Below, piece by piece: positions 1 through 9,600 of a stretch of DNA of 64,000 nt. How positions within the stretch are numbered: position 1 is the first letter of the stretch; each line of letters starts with the position of its first letter. The notes below the pieces were generated by a model. It had not been told where the DNA came from and did no database searches. It saw only the letters and a program-made list of their open reading frames with translations. This DNA is from Streptomyces sp. NBC_00078 (GTDB lineage: Bacteria > Actinomycetota > Actinomycetes > Streptomycetales > Streptomycetaceae): positions 4,154,001 through 4,218,000 of the forward strand of contig NZ_JAPELX010000001.1 in NCBI RefSeq assembly GCF_026343335.1. The letters are read 5' to 3'. Made by a program: the position numbers and the translations under genes.

Positions 1-1147
1 TCGGCTTCGCCGGCGGGAAGGCCCACAGGTCCTCGTGGTCGTCCTCGCCGTGGTCGTACAGCGCGTCGAACGTCTGCTGGGCGGTGTGGCCGCCGTGGTC
101 CTCGTCCCACAGCCACTCCGCGTAGGTCCCGAAGGCCTCGTTGAGCCACATGTCCCGCCAGGTCTTCGGTGTGACGGAGTCGCCGTACCACTGGTGGGAG
201 AGTTCGTGGACGAGGGTGCCGGTGTCGGGGGCGCCGGGGAAGACGGGCCGGGTCTGGGTCTCCAGGGCGTACTCGGCGTCATGTCCGCGGTCGACGATCG
301 CGCCGGTGGAGGAGAAGGGGTACGGCCCGAAGTTGTACTCCTCCCACTCGATGATCTCGGGGATCTTCGCGAGCACCTTCCGGCTCGCCTTCGCCTGGGC
401 CGGGTCGACGGCGACGTACACGGGCAGGCGGTCCTTGCCGATGGTGGACCGGCTGATGTCGTAGTGGCCGATGGCGACGGTGGCGACGTAACTCGCCATG
501 GGCTCGGCCGAGTGCCAGGTGAAGGTCGTACGGTTCTTGCCGTTCGTCTCTCCCGTCAACTCCCCGTTGGAGACGGCCTGCAAGCCCTTCGGCACGGTGA
601 CGGCGATGTCGTACGACGCCTTGTCGGAGGGGTGGTCGTTGCCGGGGAACCACGCCATGGAGCCGGTGGGTTCGCCGAGCGCCAGCGCGCCGTCGTCGGT
701 GCGCAGCCAGCCCTCGTGGGAGCCGTCGGGGTCGGTGATCGTCTGCGGGGTGCCGGAGTAGCGGACGGTGACGCTGAAGGTCTCGTCGTCGTCCAGGTCG
801 CCGCGCGGGCGGACGGTTAGTTCCTGCCCGGCCCGGTTCCAGCGGGCACGTCTGCCCTCGACGGTGACCTCGTCGACGTCCAGTCCCTTGAGGTCGAGGT
901 CGAACGCGGAGAGATCCTGGGTGGCGCGGGCGGTGATGGTGGCGGTACCGGTGAGGCGGTGTCCGCCGGCGGGGTCGTAGGCGAGCTTCAGGTCGTAGTG
1001 GCTGACGTCGTATCCGCCGTTGCCCGCCTTCGGAAAGTACGGGTCGTGCACCCCGGAGCCCCCCGGGGTGCCGTGCACACCCCCGTCGCACGCGGTCAGG
1101 GCGAGGGCGAGTATGACGGCCGGGACAACGGGCGCGGATCGGGACAC
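1..1147 (-). CDS. M1-family metallopeptidase lipoprotein (3' end outside window)
   Basis: This is a zinc aminopeptidase of the M1 (gluzincin) family, expected to act on peptides outside the membrane. The 382 codons in the window begin with a short hydrophobic leader ending in an LTAC lipobox (Cys about residue 20), which indicates a lipoprotein. The beta-sandwich N-terminal domain follows. At about residue 314 there is HELSH, and the third zinc ligand Glu (in WLNEAF) comes 18 residues later, giving the complete HExxH-x18-E signature. The C-terminal part runs off the left edge. I chose GTG 1147 because TAGGAT lies 7 bases upstream, as in a leaderless promoter. It is divergent from the next gene. 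Confidence 0.9.
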   Translation of the reverse strand, partial: MSRSAPVVPAVILALALTACDGGVHGTPGGSGVHDPYFPKAGNGGYDVSHYDLKLAYDPAGGHRLTGTATITARATQDLSAFDLDLKGLDVDEVTVEGRRARWNRAGQELTVRPRGDLDDDETFSVTVRYSGTPQTITDPDGSHEGWLRTDDGALALGEPTGSMAWFPGNDHPSDKASYDIAVTVPKGLQAVSNGELTGETNGKNRTTFTWHSAEPMASYVATVAIGHYDISRSTIGKDRLPVYVAVDPAQAKASRKVLAKIPEIIEWEEYNFGPYPFSSTGAIVDRGHDAEYALETQTRPVFPGAPDTGTLVHELSHQWYGDSVTPKTWRDMWLNEAFGTYAEWLWDEDHGGHTAQQTFDALYDHGEDDHEDLWAFPPAKP

Positions 1148-1154
1148 GCCAGTG

Positions 1155-1160
1155 ATCCTA
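1155..1160 (-). promoter_or_regulatory. -10 element of a probable leaderless promoter
   Basis: TAGGAT on the minus strand ends 7 bases before the GTG of the metallopeptidase, which itself has no Shine-Dalgarno sequence. This spacing suggests that transcription and translation start together. Confidence 0.45.
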
Positions 1161-1184
1161 AGGCGGCGTGACACCATCTCGTAC

Positions 1185-1685
1185 GTGCTCGACATCGGCT
1201 ACGCCCTCTCCAACCGCTTCCCGGACCCGCCGCAGACGGACTACCGCCGCGCGGACGTCCACGCCCTGCGCCACGACCTGTTCTGCGGTGACGTCTATCT
1301 CGCCGACACCAAGGCGGACCGGGAACTGTCCACAGCCTGGGGATGGGTGCCGGTGCTCGACTTCGCCTGGGCGCTGTGCGACATCGTGGAACGGCTGGAC
1401 CGGGATCCGGCGGGGTCCCGCGCGGCTCGCCCCCAGCACGCGGAGTTCGACTTCACCGAGTCGACCGACCGGATGCTGTTCGAGCGCCGCTTCGGCTGGG
1501 TGGACGTCGAGGCGGACTGGATGCCGGCGGAGGAGCCGCCGCTCAGTTTCTCCCACGCCGATCTGCGCCGCGAGGCACGGGACTTTCTGCACGACCTGCT
1601 CGCCGACCTGGTCGATCTGCACGACGACCTCGGGGAGAACCCGGCGATCTGGACGCTGCAGGCCCGCTTTCCGCGGGTCCCGTGA
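1185..1685 (+). CDS. Hypothetical protein, about 166 residues
   Basis: I do not recognise a characterised family. The product is acidic, soluble and rich in Trp, Asp and Leu, with no signal peptide or membrane segment. It begins LDIGYALSNRFPDPPQTDY and contains a GWVPVLDFAWALCDIVE stretch that looks like a helical core. Coding is supported by strong third-position GC and by its position divergent from the peptidase. GTG 1185 is the start chosen; GTG 1152 in the same frame would add 11 residues. No clear Shine-Dalgarno is seen before either. Confidence 0.65.
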   Translation: MLDIGYALSNRFPDPPQTDYRRADVHALRHDLFCGDVYLADTKADRELSTAWGWVPVLDFAWALCDIVERLDRDPAGSRAARPQHAEFDFTESTDRMLFERRFGWVDVEADWMPAEEPPLSFSHADLRREARDFLHDLLADLVDLHDDLGENPAIWTLQARFPRVP

Positions 1686-1697
1686 GCATCCAGTCCC

Positions 1698-1795
1698 TTG
1701 AACTTCAGTAACCGTCTGCTGGGGGCCGCCGCCCCCGGACCCCCTTTCGGCCTGATCGGCCTCGTCCTCGAACGCCGGACGGGCCGGAGACCGCA
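1698..1795. repeat. Streptomyces-type intergenic repeat
   Basis: A GGGGGCCGCCGCCCCC dyad is followed by a stretch containing TCGTCCTCGAACGCCGGACG. Segments of this kind recur in many Streptomyces intergenic regions (from memory). It lies between convergent genes and may double as a terminator through the GC-rich dyad at about 1720-1736. Confidence 0.55.
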
Positions 1796-2548
1796 TCACT
1801 CCACCCGGATCCCCATCTCCACCGCCAACACCGGTGCCAGGTCCATCAGTTGGGCCATACTGACAACCGCCCCCGCCAGCCGTTCCACACCTCTCGCGAT
1901 GCCCAGCTCCGCCGCCCCTCTCAGGTCCACGTCCTTCAGGACCGCGCCCGTGAGGTCCGCCTCCTTCAGGACGCAGTCCACGAACTCCACGCGCTCCAGT
2001 ACGGCGCCTCCGAAGTCCGGCTCGACCAGCACGATGTTCTCGAAGACGACGTCCTTGAGCCGGGCCGCGCGCAGGTTCAGATAGTCGATCTTGCCGCCGC
2101 GGATCACCACGCGTTCCAGGACGGCACCGTGCAGCTGCGCCCCGCCGAGACGGGCGTCGACCACCTCGACATCGCGCAGGGTGCACTCGGCCAGATCCGT
2201 GCCGACCCCTCGCGCCCCCGTCAGCACCGAGTCGAGGATCCGGGCATGGTGCAGCCGCGTCTCGTCCAGCGCGCACCCCGTCAGCGCGCAGTCCATGAAC
2301 CGGGCGCCGCCGCCGTCCTGCCCGGCGAAATCCGCGTCCCGGAACTCCAGCCCGTCGTAGTCCCCGTCCGGCTCCAACTCCCCGCCCCCGAACGGCTCCA
2401 GCGCAGGCAGCCGCACCTCCGGCCGCCGGGCCCCCTTCACCGCCGTCCGCCCGGACCCGCCCACTCGACCGGAACCGTCCCTCCCGCTCGAACCGCTCGC
2501 CGCATCCACTCCACCCACCGCTCTCCTCGCCACGCCCCCATCGTGCAC
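1796..2548 (-). CDS. Pentapeptide-repeat protein
   Basis: The product, up to 250 residues, carries many A(D/N)LXX-like pentapeptides from about residue 65 to 215 (for example DADFA, EADLT, GAVLK, DVDLR). It should therefore fold as a right-handed quadrilateral beta-helix. Such proteins serve as DNA mimics, scaffolds or self-protection factors, and the sequence alone does not say which. The first 45 residues are low-complexity Gly/Arg/Ser and may be overcalled, so the true start could lie downstream of ATG 2548. There is no signal peptide. It is convergent with the upstream hypothetical gene and divergent from the flavoprotein gene. Confidence 0.8.
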   Translation of the reverse strand: MHDGGVARRAVGGVDAASGSSGRDGSGRVGGSGRTAVKGARRPEVRLPALEPFGGGELEPDGDYDGLEFRDADFAGQDGGGARFMDCALTGCALDETRLHHARILDSVLTGARGVGTDLAECTLRDVEVVDARLGGAQLHGAVLERVVIRGGKIDYLNLRAARLKDVVFENIVLVEPDFGGAVLERVEFVDCVLKEADLTGAVLKDVDLRGAAELGIARGVERLAGAVVSMAQLMDLAPVLAVEMGIRVE

Positions 2549-2683
2549 CCCACCTCTGACAATCCCCCTGACCAGCCAGAACGCAGACCCATGTCACATT
2601 CCGGGGCCGCAGCGACGTCGTATGAACACAGCGACACAGCGCAAGAACACAAAGGCGACTCCAACCCTAGGGAGACCCCACCC

Positions 2684-3856
2684 ATGCACCGCATCACCGT
2701 CATCGGCGGCGGTTTCGCCGGACTGACCGCGGCCGTCACCGCTGCCGAGGCGGGCGCCAGAGTGACCGTGTTCGAAGCCCATCACACGCTCGGCGGGCGA
2801 GCCCGGACCGCCGATGGCCCGTACCGGACGAACGACGGACCGCATGCCCTCTACAGCGGCGGCCCGCACTGGACCTGGCTGAAGCAGCGCAACCTGATCG
2901 GGCCGCTCGCCCCCGTCCCGCCCCTGGAGGCGGCCCGGCTGCGGCTGCGCCACCACGGCGTACTGCGCCGCACCCCACCCTTCGCGATGCTGAAGCTGCT
3001 GCGCCACGGGCTCCAGCAGGCGCCCGTCGACGCCGACTTCATGAGCTGGGCCACCGGCGTCGCGGGCGAGGAGGCCGCCCGGGCCGCCGCCCACTACTCG
3101 GCCGTCGCGCTCTTCCACCACGACCCCGGCGCCCTGTCCGCCGCGTTCGTGCAGGAGCGGCTGCGCCGTGCCACCAAGCTTCCGCCCGAGGCGCACTACC
3201 CGCGCGGCGGCTGGGCCACCGTCATCGACCGCATGGCCGCCCGGGCGTGGAATCTCGGAGTACGGATGGAGACCCTGTCCCGCGTCGACGCCCTCGACGC
3301 CCTTCCGGCGACCGGCGGCCCCGTCATCGTCGCCACCTCCCTCGACGCCGCCCGGCGACTCCTGCGCGACGACACCCTGACCTGGACCGGCAGCCGTACG
3401 GCTCTCGTCGATCTCGCGGTACGGACCCGCCGCGGAGATGCCTTCGCCGTGTCCGACCTCGACTCCCCCGGCTGGCTGGAGCGGTTCACCGCACAGGACC
3501 GCACCCTCGCCCCGGCCGGCGAGCAGCTCATCCAGGGCCAGATCCCGATCGCCCCGCACGAGTCGAAGGCCGACGGCATCGCGCGCGCCGAGGAGCTCCT
3601 CGACCTCGCCTTCGAGGGCTGGCGCGGGCGCGTCACCTGGCGGCGCGAGGCCCTCGCGAACGGCCGTACCGGCGCCGTCGACCTGCCCGGCACCAGCTGG
3701 CGCGACCGCCCGGCCATCGACCGTGGCGACGGCGTCTACCTCGCCGGCGACCAGGTCGCGGCCCCCGGCGTCCTGTCGGAGGTCTCCTTCAACAGCGCCC
3801 TCGCCGCGGTGTCGCTGGCGCTCGGCCGCCGGACCCTTGACCTCAAGCAAGCTTGA
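2684..3856 (+). CDS. FAD-dependent amine-oxidase/phytoene-desaturase-like oxidoreductase
   Basis: The 390-residue protein starts with a Rossmann dinucleotide-binding motif, VIGGGFAGLTAAVTAAEAG (residues 5-23), followed by the acidic end of strand 2 (FEA) and the GGRART motif typical of amine oxidase and desaturase flavoproteins. The C-terminal GVYLAGDQVAAPGVLSEVSF is the second FAD-contact motif. The substrate is not evident. ATG 2684 follows the purine-rich stretch AGGGAGA. Its last codons and stop overlap the SoxR box that drives the next operon. Confidence 0.85.
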   Translation: MHRITVIGGGFAGLTAAVTAAEAGARVTVFEAHHTLGGRARTADGPYRTNDGPHALYSGGPHWTWLKQRNLIGPLAPVPPLEAARLRLRHHGVLRRTPPFAMLKLLRHGLQQAPVDADFMSWATGVAGEEAARAAAHYSAVALFHHDPGALSAAFVQERLRRATKLPPEAHYPRGGWATVIDRMAARAWNLGVRMETLSRVDALDALPATGGPVIVATSLDAARRLLRDDTLTWTGSRTALVDLAVRTRRGDAFAVSDLDSPGWLERFTAQDRTLAPAGEQLIQGQIPIAPHESKADGIARAEELLDLAFEGWRGRVTWRREALANGRTGAVDLPGTSWRDRPAIDRGDGVYLAGDQVAAPGVLSEVSFNSALAAVSLALGRRTLDLKQA

Positions 3857-3867
3857 GGTTGAAGAGT
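3837..3867 (+). promoter_or_regulatory. SoxR box and redox-inducible promoter
   Basis: CCTCAAGCAAGCTTGAGG at 3841-3858 matches the SoxR operator pattern CCTCAAG-N4-CTTGAGG exactly. It lies between a -35-like TTGACC (3837-3842) and a -10-like AAGAGT (3862-3867). The 19-bp spacer is the over-long spacing typical of MerR-family promoters. The stop codon of the upstream gene (3854-3856) is inside the operator. The box is about 95 bp before the oxidoreductase ATG. S. coelicolor SoxR controls a quinone oxidoreductase gene (SCO4266) through such a box. Confidence 0.88.
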
Positions 3868-3952
3868 GGTTCCACGCACAGAGGCGGGATCCGCACAGAG
3901 ATGTACTCGGCACGAAGGGGTGGGGCTCCGCACCAACAGTTGGGGGATCACG

Positions 3953-4963
3953 ATGCACGCCATCCGTCTGCACGCCTTCGGTCCGGCCGAGAACCTCCGC
4001 TACGAGGAGGTGGCCGACCCCACGCCGGGCCCGGGCCAGGTCCGTATCGCCGTGGAAGCGGCCGGGGTTCACCTGCTCGACACCGCTCTCCGCGAGGGCG
4101 AGCGGGGCCCGCTGCCCGAGCCGACCCGGCTGCCCACCATCCCGGGCCGTGAGGTCGCCGGTGTCGTGGAGTCGCTGGGCGAGGGCGTCGCCGCGCTGTG
4201 GCTCGGCAAGAGTGTGGTCGCCCACCTCGGCCTCGCCCAGGGCGTCCCCCCGGGCTCTTCAAGCAGTGGGGGAGGATATGCGGAACTCGCCGTCACCGAT
4301 GTCGACCGGGTGCACGAGATACCGGAGAACCTGGACGGGGCCGCGGCCGTCGCCATGATCGGGACCGGGCGTACGGCGATGGGAATCGTGCAGTTCGCCG
4401 AGCCGGGCCCGGACGACGTGGTCGTGATCCCGGCGGCCGCGGGTGGCATCGGCACCCTGCTCGTGCAGTACGCGAAGAACGCCGGCTCCGTCGTCGTCGG
4501 ACTTGCCGGCGGCCCGGAGAAGGTCGCGCGGGTGCAGGCGGGCGGCGCCGACGTCGCCGTCGACTACAACGACCCGGGCTGGCCGGACAAGGTCCGCGCC
4601 CATCTGGGCGGCCGCCCGGCCACCCTCGTCTTCGACGGCGTGGGCGGCGAGGTCGCCCGCGAGACCGTCGCCCTGCTCGGCCCCGGCGGCAGGCACCTCG
4701 TCTTCGGCTGGTCGGCCGAGGGCATCCGTGGCGGCCGGCCCTACCTCGTCGACGGCGTCTCCGAGCGGGTCCTGGGGCCCGTGATGATGCAGAAGACCGG
4801 CGGCCCCAATCCCCTGCGCACCCTCGAACTGCGCGCCCTCGCCGAGGCCGCCGCGGGTCGGCTGACCCCCGCGGTGCAGCGCTTCCCGCTCGCCGAGGCG
4901 GCGGCCGCGCACCGGGCACTGGAAACCCGTGGAACGACCGGAAAGGTGGTATTGGAGCCATGA
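3953..4963 (+). CDS. Zinc-independent quinone oxidoreductase (MDR family), SoxR target
   Basis: This medium-chain dehydrogenase/reductase of 336 residues is expected to reduce quinones or enones with NADPH. It has the N-terminal GroES-like domain (MHAIRLHAFGPAENLRYEEV, then PGREVAGVVESLG). The Rossmann domain contains VVVIPAAAGGIGTLLVQYAKNAG, the AxxGGxG dinucleotide site of the QOR/zeta-crystallin group. The four-cysteine structural zinc cluster of true alcohol dehydrogenases is absent. It is the first gene behind the SoxR box and overlaps the MFS transporter gene by ATGA, which indicates translational coupling. Together they suggest detoxification and export of redox-cycling compounds. Confidence 0.88.
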   Translation: MHAIRLHAFGPAENLRYEEVADPTPGPGQVRIAVEAAGVHLLDTALREGERGPLPEPTRLPTIPGREVAGVVESLGEGVAALWLGKSVVAHLGLAQGVPPGSSSSGGGYAELAVTDVDRVHEIPENLDGAAAVAMIGTGRTAMGIVQFAEPGPDDVVVIPAAAGGIGTLLVQYAKNAGSVVVGLAGGPEKVARVQAGGADVAVDYNDPGWPDKVRAHLGGRPATLVFDGVGGEVARETVALLGPGGRHLVFGWSAEGIRGGRPYLVDGVSERVLGPVMMQKTGGPNPLRTLELRALAEAAAGRLTPAVQRFPLAEAAAAHRALETRGTTGKVVLEP

Positions 4964-6561
4964 CCAGGCACCCGACCAGGCAAACGACCAGGCACATGAC
5001 CGGTCGCAAGGCATCCGCATCCGCGTCCGCGGATGCGACACTCCCCGATCCGTGGTCTTCTGGCCAGGTGCGCGTCACCCCGACAGGTGAACCCCAGGAC
5101 GCCGATCCCCGCCGCTGGTGGGGCTTGGTGATCATCGCGCTCGCGCAGCTCATGGTCGTGCTCGACGCGACCATCGTGAACATCGCGCTCCCCTCCGCGC
5201 AGCGCGACCTCGGGATGTCCGACGGCAACCGGCAATGGGTGATCACCGCCTACACGCTGGCCTTCGGCGGCCTCCTTCTGCTCGGCGGCCGCATCGCCGA
5301 CCTGGTGGGCCGCAAGCGGACGTTCATCATCGGGCTCATCGGCTTCGCCGCCGCCTCCGCGCTCGGCGGCGCCGCCAACGGCTCCGCCATGCTCTTCGGC
5401 GCCCGCGCGCTGCAGGGCGCCTTCGCCGCCGTCCTGGCCCCGTCGGCCCTGTCGCTGCTCACCACGACCTTCACCGACCCGAAGGAGCGCGGAAAGGCGT
5501 TCGGCATCTACGGCGCCCTCGCGGGCAGCGGCTCGGCGATCGGTTTCATCGTCGGCGGTCTGCTCACCGAGTACCTGAACTGGCGCTGGTGCCTCTACGT
5601 CAACATCCCCATAGCGATCGTCGCCGTCTTCGGCGCCTTCGCCCTGCTGCACGACCGCCCCGGCCACGCGGGCGCCCGCCTCGACGTACCGGGTGCGGTG
5701 CTGGGCTGCGGCGGCCTGGTCGCGATCGTGTACGGCTTCAGCGAGGCCGAGCCGCGCGGCTGGACCGACCCGCTGGTGCTGGGGTTGCTGGCGGCAGGCG
5801 TCGTGCTCCTGGTGGCCTTCGTGTGGTGGCAGTCGCGGGCGCGGACGCCCCTGCTCCCCCTCCACATCGTCAAGGACCGCAACCGCGCCGGCTGCTTCCT
5901 GACCATGGGGCTCGCCATCATCGGCATGTTCGGGCTGTTCCTGTTCATGACCTACTACCTGCAGGTCATCCTCGGCTACTCGCCCCTGAAGACCGGCCTG
6001 GCCTTCCTGCCCCTCACCGCAGCGATCATCATCGGCTCCACCCAGATATCCGCCCGGCTGATGAACCGCGTCCCGCCGCGCCTGCTGATGGTCCCCGGCA
6101 TGATCCTCGCGGCGAGCGGCATGGTGATCCTCACGCAGATGACGGTCGACTCGCCCTACGCCACCGAGATCCTGCCCGCCCTGCTCCTGATGGGTCTCGG
6201 CATGGGCCTGACCTTCATGCCGGTCTTCGCCACCGCGACGGCGGGCGTCGCACCCCAGGACTCGGGTGTGACCTCGGCGACCGTCAACACCGCACAGCAG
6301 GTGGGCGGTTCGATCGGTACGGCCCTGCTGAACACCATCGCCACCACCAGCAGCGCGACCTACATCGCCGCCCATCTCCACCATCCCGCACAGCAGGCCC
6401 TGATCGCCAAGGAGGGCGTCGTCCACGGCTACACGGTCGCCATCTGGTGGGCCGCCGGCATCATGCTCCTGGCCGGCCTGATCGCGGGGTTGATGGTGAC
6501 GGCGAAGGCCCCCAGGCACGGCGCTCCGGCAGAGGCGCCCGTACCGGAGCCGGTGGCGTAG
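4960..6561 (+). CDS. MFS drug efflux transporter, DHA2 (14-TM) family
   Basis: The 533-residue product has a Ser/Thr/Arg-rich N-terminal tail of about 50 residues. About 14 hydrophobic helices follow, beginning WWGLVIIALAQLMVVLDATI. Family motifs are visible: LDATIVNIALP in TM1, GGRIADLVGRKR between TM2 and TM3, and GxxxGPxxGG-like GSGSAIGFIVGG in TM5. DHA2 proteins are proton-coupled exporters of toxic organic molecules. The ATG overlaps the stop of the oxidoreductase gene, so it should be induced by SoxR with it. The substrate is unknown. Confidence 0.9.
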   Translation: MTRHPTRQTTRHMTGRKASASASADATLPDPWSSGQVRVTPTGEPQDADPRRWWGLVIIALAQLMVVLDATIVNIALPSAQRDLGMSDGNRQWVITAYTLAFGGLLLLGGRIADLVGRKRTFIIGLIGFAAASALGGAANGSAMLFGARALQGAFAAVLAPSALSLLTTTFTDPKERGKAFGIYGALAGSGSAIGFIVGGLLTEYLNWRWCLYVNIPIAIVAVFGAFALLHDRPGHAGARLDVPGAVLGCGGLVAIVYGFSEAEPRGWTDPLVLGLLAAGVVLLVAFVWWQSRARTPLLPLHIVKDRNRAGCFLTMGLAIIGMFGLFLFMTYYLQVILGYSPLKTGLAFLPLTAAIIIGSTQISARLMNRVPPRLLMVPGMILAASGMVILTQMTVDSPYATEILPALLLMGLGMGLTFMPVFATATAGVAPQDSGVTSATVNTAQQVGGSIGTALLNTIATTSSATYIAAHLHHPAQQALIAKEGVVHGYTVAIWWAAGIMLLAGLIAGLMVTAKAPRHGAPAEAPVPEPVA

Positions 6562-6585
6562 GACCGGAGCCGGTGGCACAAGACC

Positions 6586-6619
6586 GGGGAGGGGCCCCAC
6601 GGACCGCGGACCCCTCCCC
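6586..6619. terminator. Stem-loop terminator
   Basis: GGGGAGGGG (6586-6594) pairs with CCCCTCCCC (6611-6619). It lies between the convergent MFS gene and the large secreted-protein gene and could end both. Confidence 0.6.
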
Positions 6620-6624
6620 TCAGC

Positions 6625-6664
6625 TCACCCGGCCACCCGGCCACCCGGCCACCCGGCCACCTGC
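6625..6664. repeat. Five-copy 8-bp tandem repeat
   Basis: The unit CCACCCGG occurs three times exactly, with one degenerate copy at each side. It sits immediately beyond the 3' end of the large secreted-protein gene. Confidence 0.8.
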
Positions 6665-6671
6665 CAACCAA

Positions 6672-9600
6672 TCACCCGGCGACCGCACTGCTCGCCTTGC
6701 TCACCGCCGATCCGTCCTGGTGACCGGTGCGGTGCGCGACCACCTTCACGGTGATCCTCTTGCCCTTCTGCGCCGGCTTCAGCACCAGCGAGGACTTGGT
6801 CGCCCCGCTGATCGCCTTCCCGTTCGCGTACCACTGGTACGCGTACGAGGTCGCCGTCGGACTCCAGGTCCCGGCCGTCGACTTGAGCGTCCTGCCGACC
6901 TTCACCGTCCCGCTGATCACCGGCACCTTGGTCGCTCTGGGCGCGTCCCCCTTGGCGACGGTCACCCCCGCTGAGGTCGCCGTCCCGCTCAGCCAGCCGC
7001 TCTTGACCGCGGTGACCGTCACGCCGAGCTTCTTGCCGAGCTGCGCCGCCGGAATCGTGTAGGTCGACGCCGTGGCCCCGCTGATCGCCTTCCCGTCGGC
7101 CTTCCACTGGTAGGTGTACGACGACGGGGCCGCCGACCAGCTCCCGGCTGCCGCAGAGACCTTGGCGCCCACCTTGGCCGTGCCCGTCGCCTTGGGGGCG
7201 GCCGTGTTCGTCAGCTGGGCCTGGGTCACGGTGAAGGTGCCGCGCTGGTACTCGGCGTTGTGCGCGATCACGCTGACGTTCCAGGTGCCGGCCGCCGCGC
7301 CCGTGAGGTCGACCGTGGCCGTCAGCGTCCTGTTGTCGGTGGAGACCGAGTCCGTCGTGGCGGTCAGCGTCCTGCCGCTCAGGCTCAGGCGGACCGTGTC
7401 GTCCGGGCCGAGCGCGGTACCGGTCACCGTCAGCCGCACCTTGCTGCCGCTCACCCCGGTGTCCGGGCTGGCCCCGGTGACGCTCACTTTGTCCGTGCCG
7501 CACAGCGGGGACGTACAGCTCAACTTGGCGCTGTAGGACGTTCTGGACGCCTTTTCGGGAAGGCCGAGCAGGAACACGCTCTGCGCGGCCCCGCTGGACG
7601 AGCCACCCGCCGCGCACTGGTAGCCGGTCGGTATGTACAGCGTGCAACCGTTGTTCCAGGCGCTGTTGTAGAGGACCGGCACGGCGGTGGTGGCGGCGCC
7701 GGTCGTGTCGGTGATCGCGGTGTCGAAGCGGTCGAACCCGGCGGTGGGCAGGACGGCACACACGGCGGTGTGCGACTCGTCGAGCGTGCCGGTGATCGGC
7801 CCGTACCCGTAAGCCACCGACGGCACCCTGGTGCACTCCGGCGCGGGACCGTCGGCGGTCGCGACGCGCAGGGCGTCCAGGTGGTACTCGGGCGCCGCCT
7901 TGAGGGTGGCCGGTGTCTGCACCAGAACCTGGTGGGTGGTGGAACCGGTGGCCGCGCAGGAGCGGTTGCGGAAGGAGCACTCGGGCTTGCCGTCACCGCC
8001 CATGACCGCGATGTTGGCCGTGCCCAGCGCGTCCCGCACATCGAGGTGTACGACATCGGTGGCCGCGTCGGTGGTGACCTGGTGGCAGTTCAGCGTGCCC
8101 GGGGCACCGTAGCCACCCTTGACGGACGGTCCGCCGACCTTCACCGCGGTGGTCCTCATGCAGCCCGCCGAGTCGGCGGTCGCGGTGACGTCACGCCTGG
8201 CCAGCGTATACGTGGCGGCCTTGTCCTGGCCGGTGACCAGCACGGTGTGGGCCTTGCCGGGGGTCAGTGCGCACACCGTCCAGCCGTCGGTGGTGGCGTT
8301 ACGGTCGCAGACCTTCCTGCCGGTGGAGTCCAGCACCGAGAACTTCGCGGGAACGCCGCCGGATGTGGCGAGGAGCTGGAAGACCTCCGCGCCCGTATGC
8401 GCGTCCGCGGGGATGCTCAGGCAGTGCGAGAAGACGCCGTCACCCGTGGCAAGCGTGGCCTCGGCGCCGTCGGCGGTGAAGCTCCCGGCGGGCAGCACGG
8501 GGCAGTCGTTCGCGGCGTCGGTGCGGTGGAAGGCGACGGAGTAGGCGCCGGTCGCGTCGTCCCCGTTGTCCTCGGTGTGCACCAGCGCCCGGTAGGGGGC
8601 CGGACCCGTGAGCGCGCAGTCGCCGTTCGACAGCGCCGTGGCGTCGCACTGCGCCGTGCCGTCCCGGTCGAGGACCTCCACGTCGGCGTCCACCCCGGAC
8701 GAGACCAGCGGGGTGAGCGCGGCGATCCGGGCGCCCTGCGGGGCGGAGAGCGAGAGGCAGTCGTACTGCCCCACAGCGCTCAACTCGCCCTTGTACAGCC
8801 CTGTTCCGACAGCGGCACACCCGGAGTCTGAGGCCCGGTCGAACACGACCAGCCCCTCACGGAAGTCCTGGAAGGGATACGAGCCGTCGAGGACCGCCGT
8901 GTACGTGCCCGCCTTCGCCATCCGGCAGGGATCGTCGCCGGACCGGCACACCGTCAGACCGTTCGCGTCGTACACCTGCACCGGCCCGGCGGACCGCTGC
9001 TCGCTCACGTGGTGCACGGTGTACGGGCCCGCCCTGCCGACGGTGAACGTGTAGCAGGGGTTCATGGTCAGGTCCTGCTGCGCCGGCACACCGTAGGGCC
9101 GGACGGGCGCGGCGGTGCAGCCCTGCGGATCGTTCAGCCGGCGCACCTTCACGCCGTACTCCGCGGGGAACCCCTTCTCCGTGTACGAGACCCGGGAGAT
9201 CACCCGGAAGGGCCCGTCACCGGGCAGCACACAGCTGTCCTCGCCGTCCTCCGGGAAGTGCGGGCAGACGCGGGCGCCGGTCGCGTCGGTGATCCAGGCG
9301 AGGGAGTTGCCGTACACCTTCGAGCCGTAGGTGAGCCGGATCCGCTCGCCCCGCTTCGCATCGAACGGCAGGCAGTCGACCTGCACGGGGCCCACGGCCG
9401 TGCGACTGCCGTCCGGCTGGTCCCAGTTGGTGCCGGCCGGGTCGGCGCAGCCCTTCGTGCCACCGAGCGGGACGACGGTGACCGCGGTCTCCGCGTCCGC
9501 CCAGCCGTCGTTGACGACCTTGACCGTGTACGTGCCCGCCGAGGGCAGCGTGCACATGCCGTTCGTGGCGTACTCGTCCCCGTTGCAGTCCACCTGGCTG

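Noticed and set aside
279..1091. Long Arg-rich open frames opposite or out of frame with real genes
   Set aside because: They are out-of-phase readings of strong GC3-biased genes. Their translations are Arg/Pro/Gly low complexity with no motif.
4198..6561. Long open frame continuing from the oxidoreductase into the MFS gene
   Set aside because: Only the part from 4960 shows a transporter; the upstream part is the oxidoreductase gene read in another frame, so it is not a fusion.
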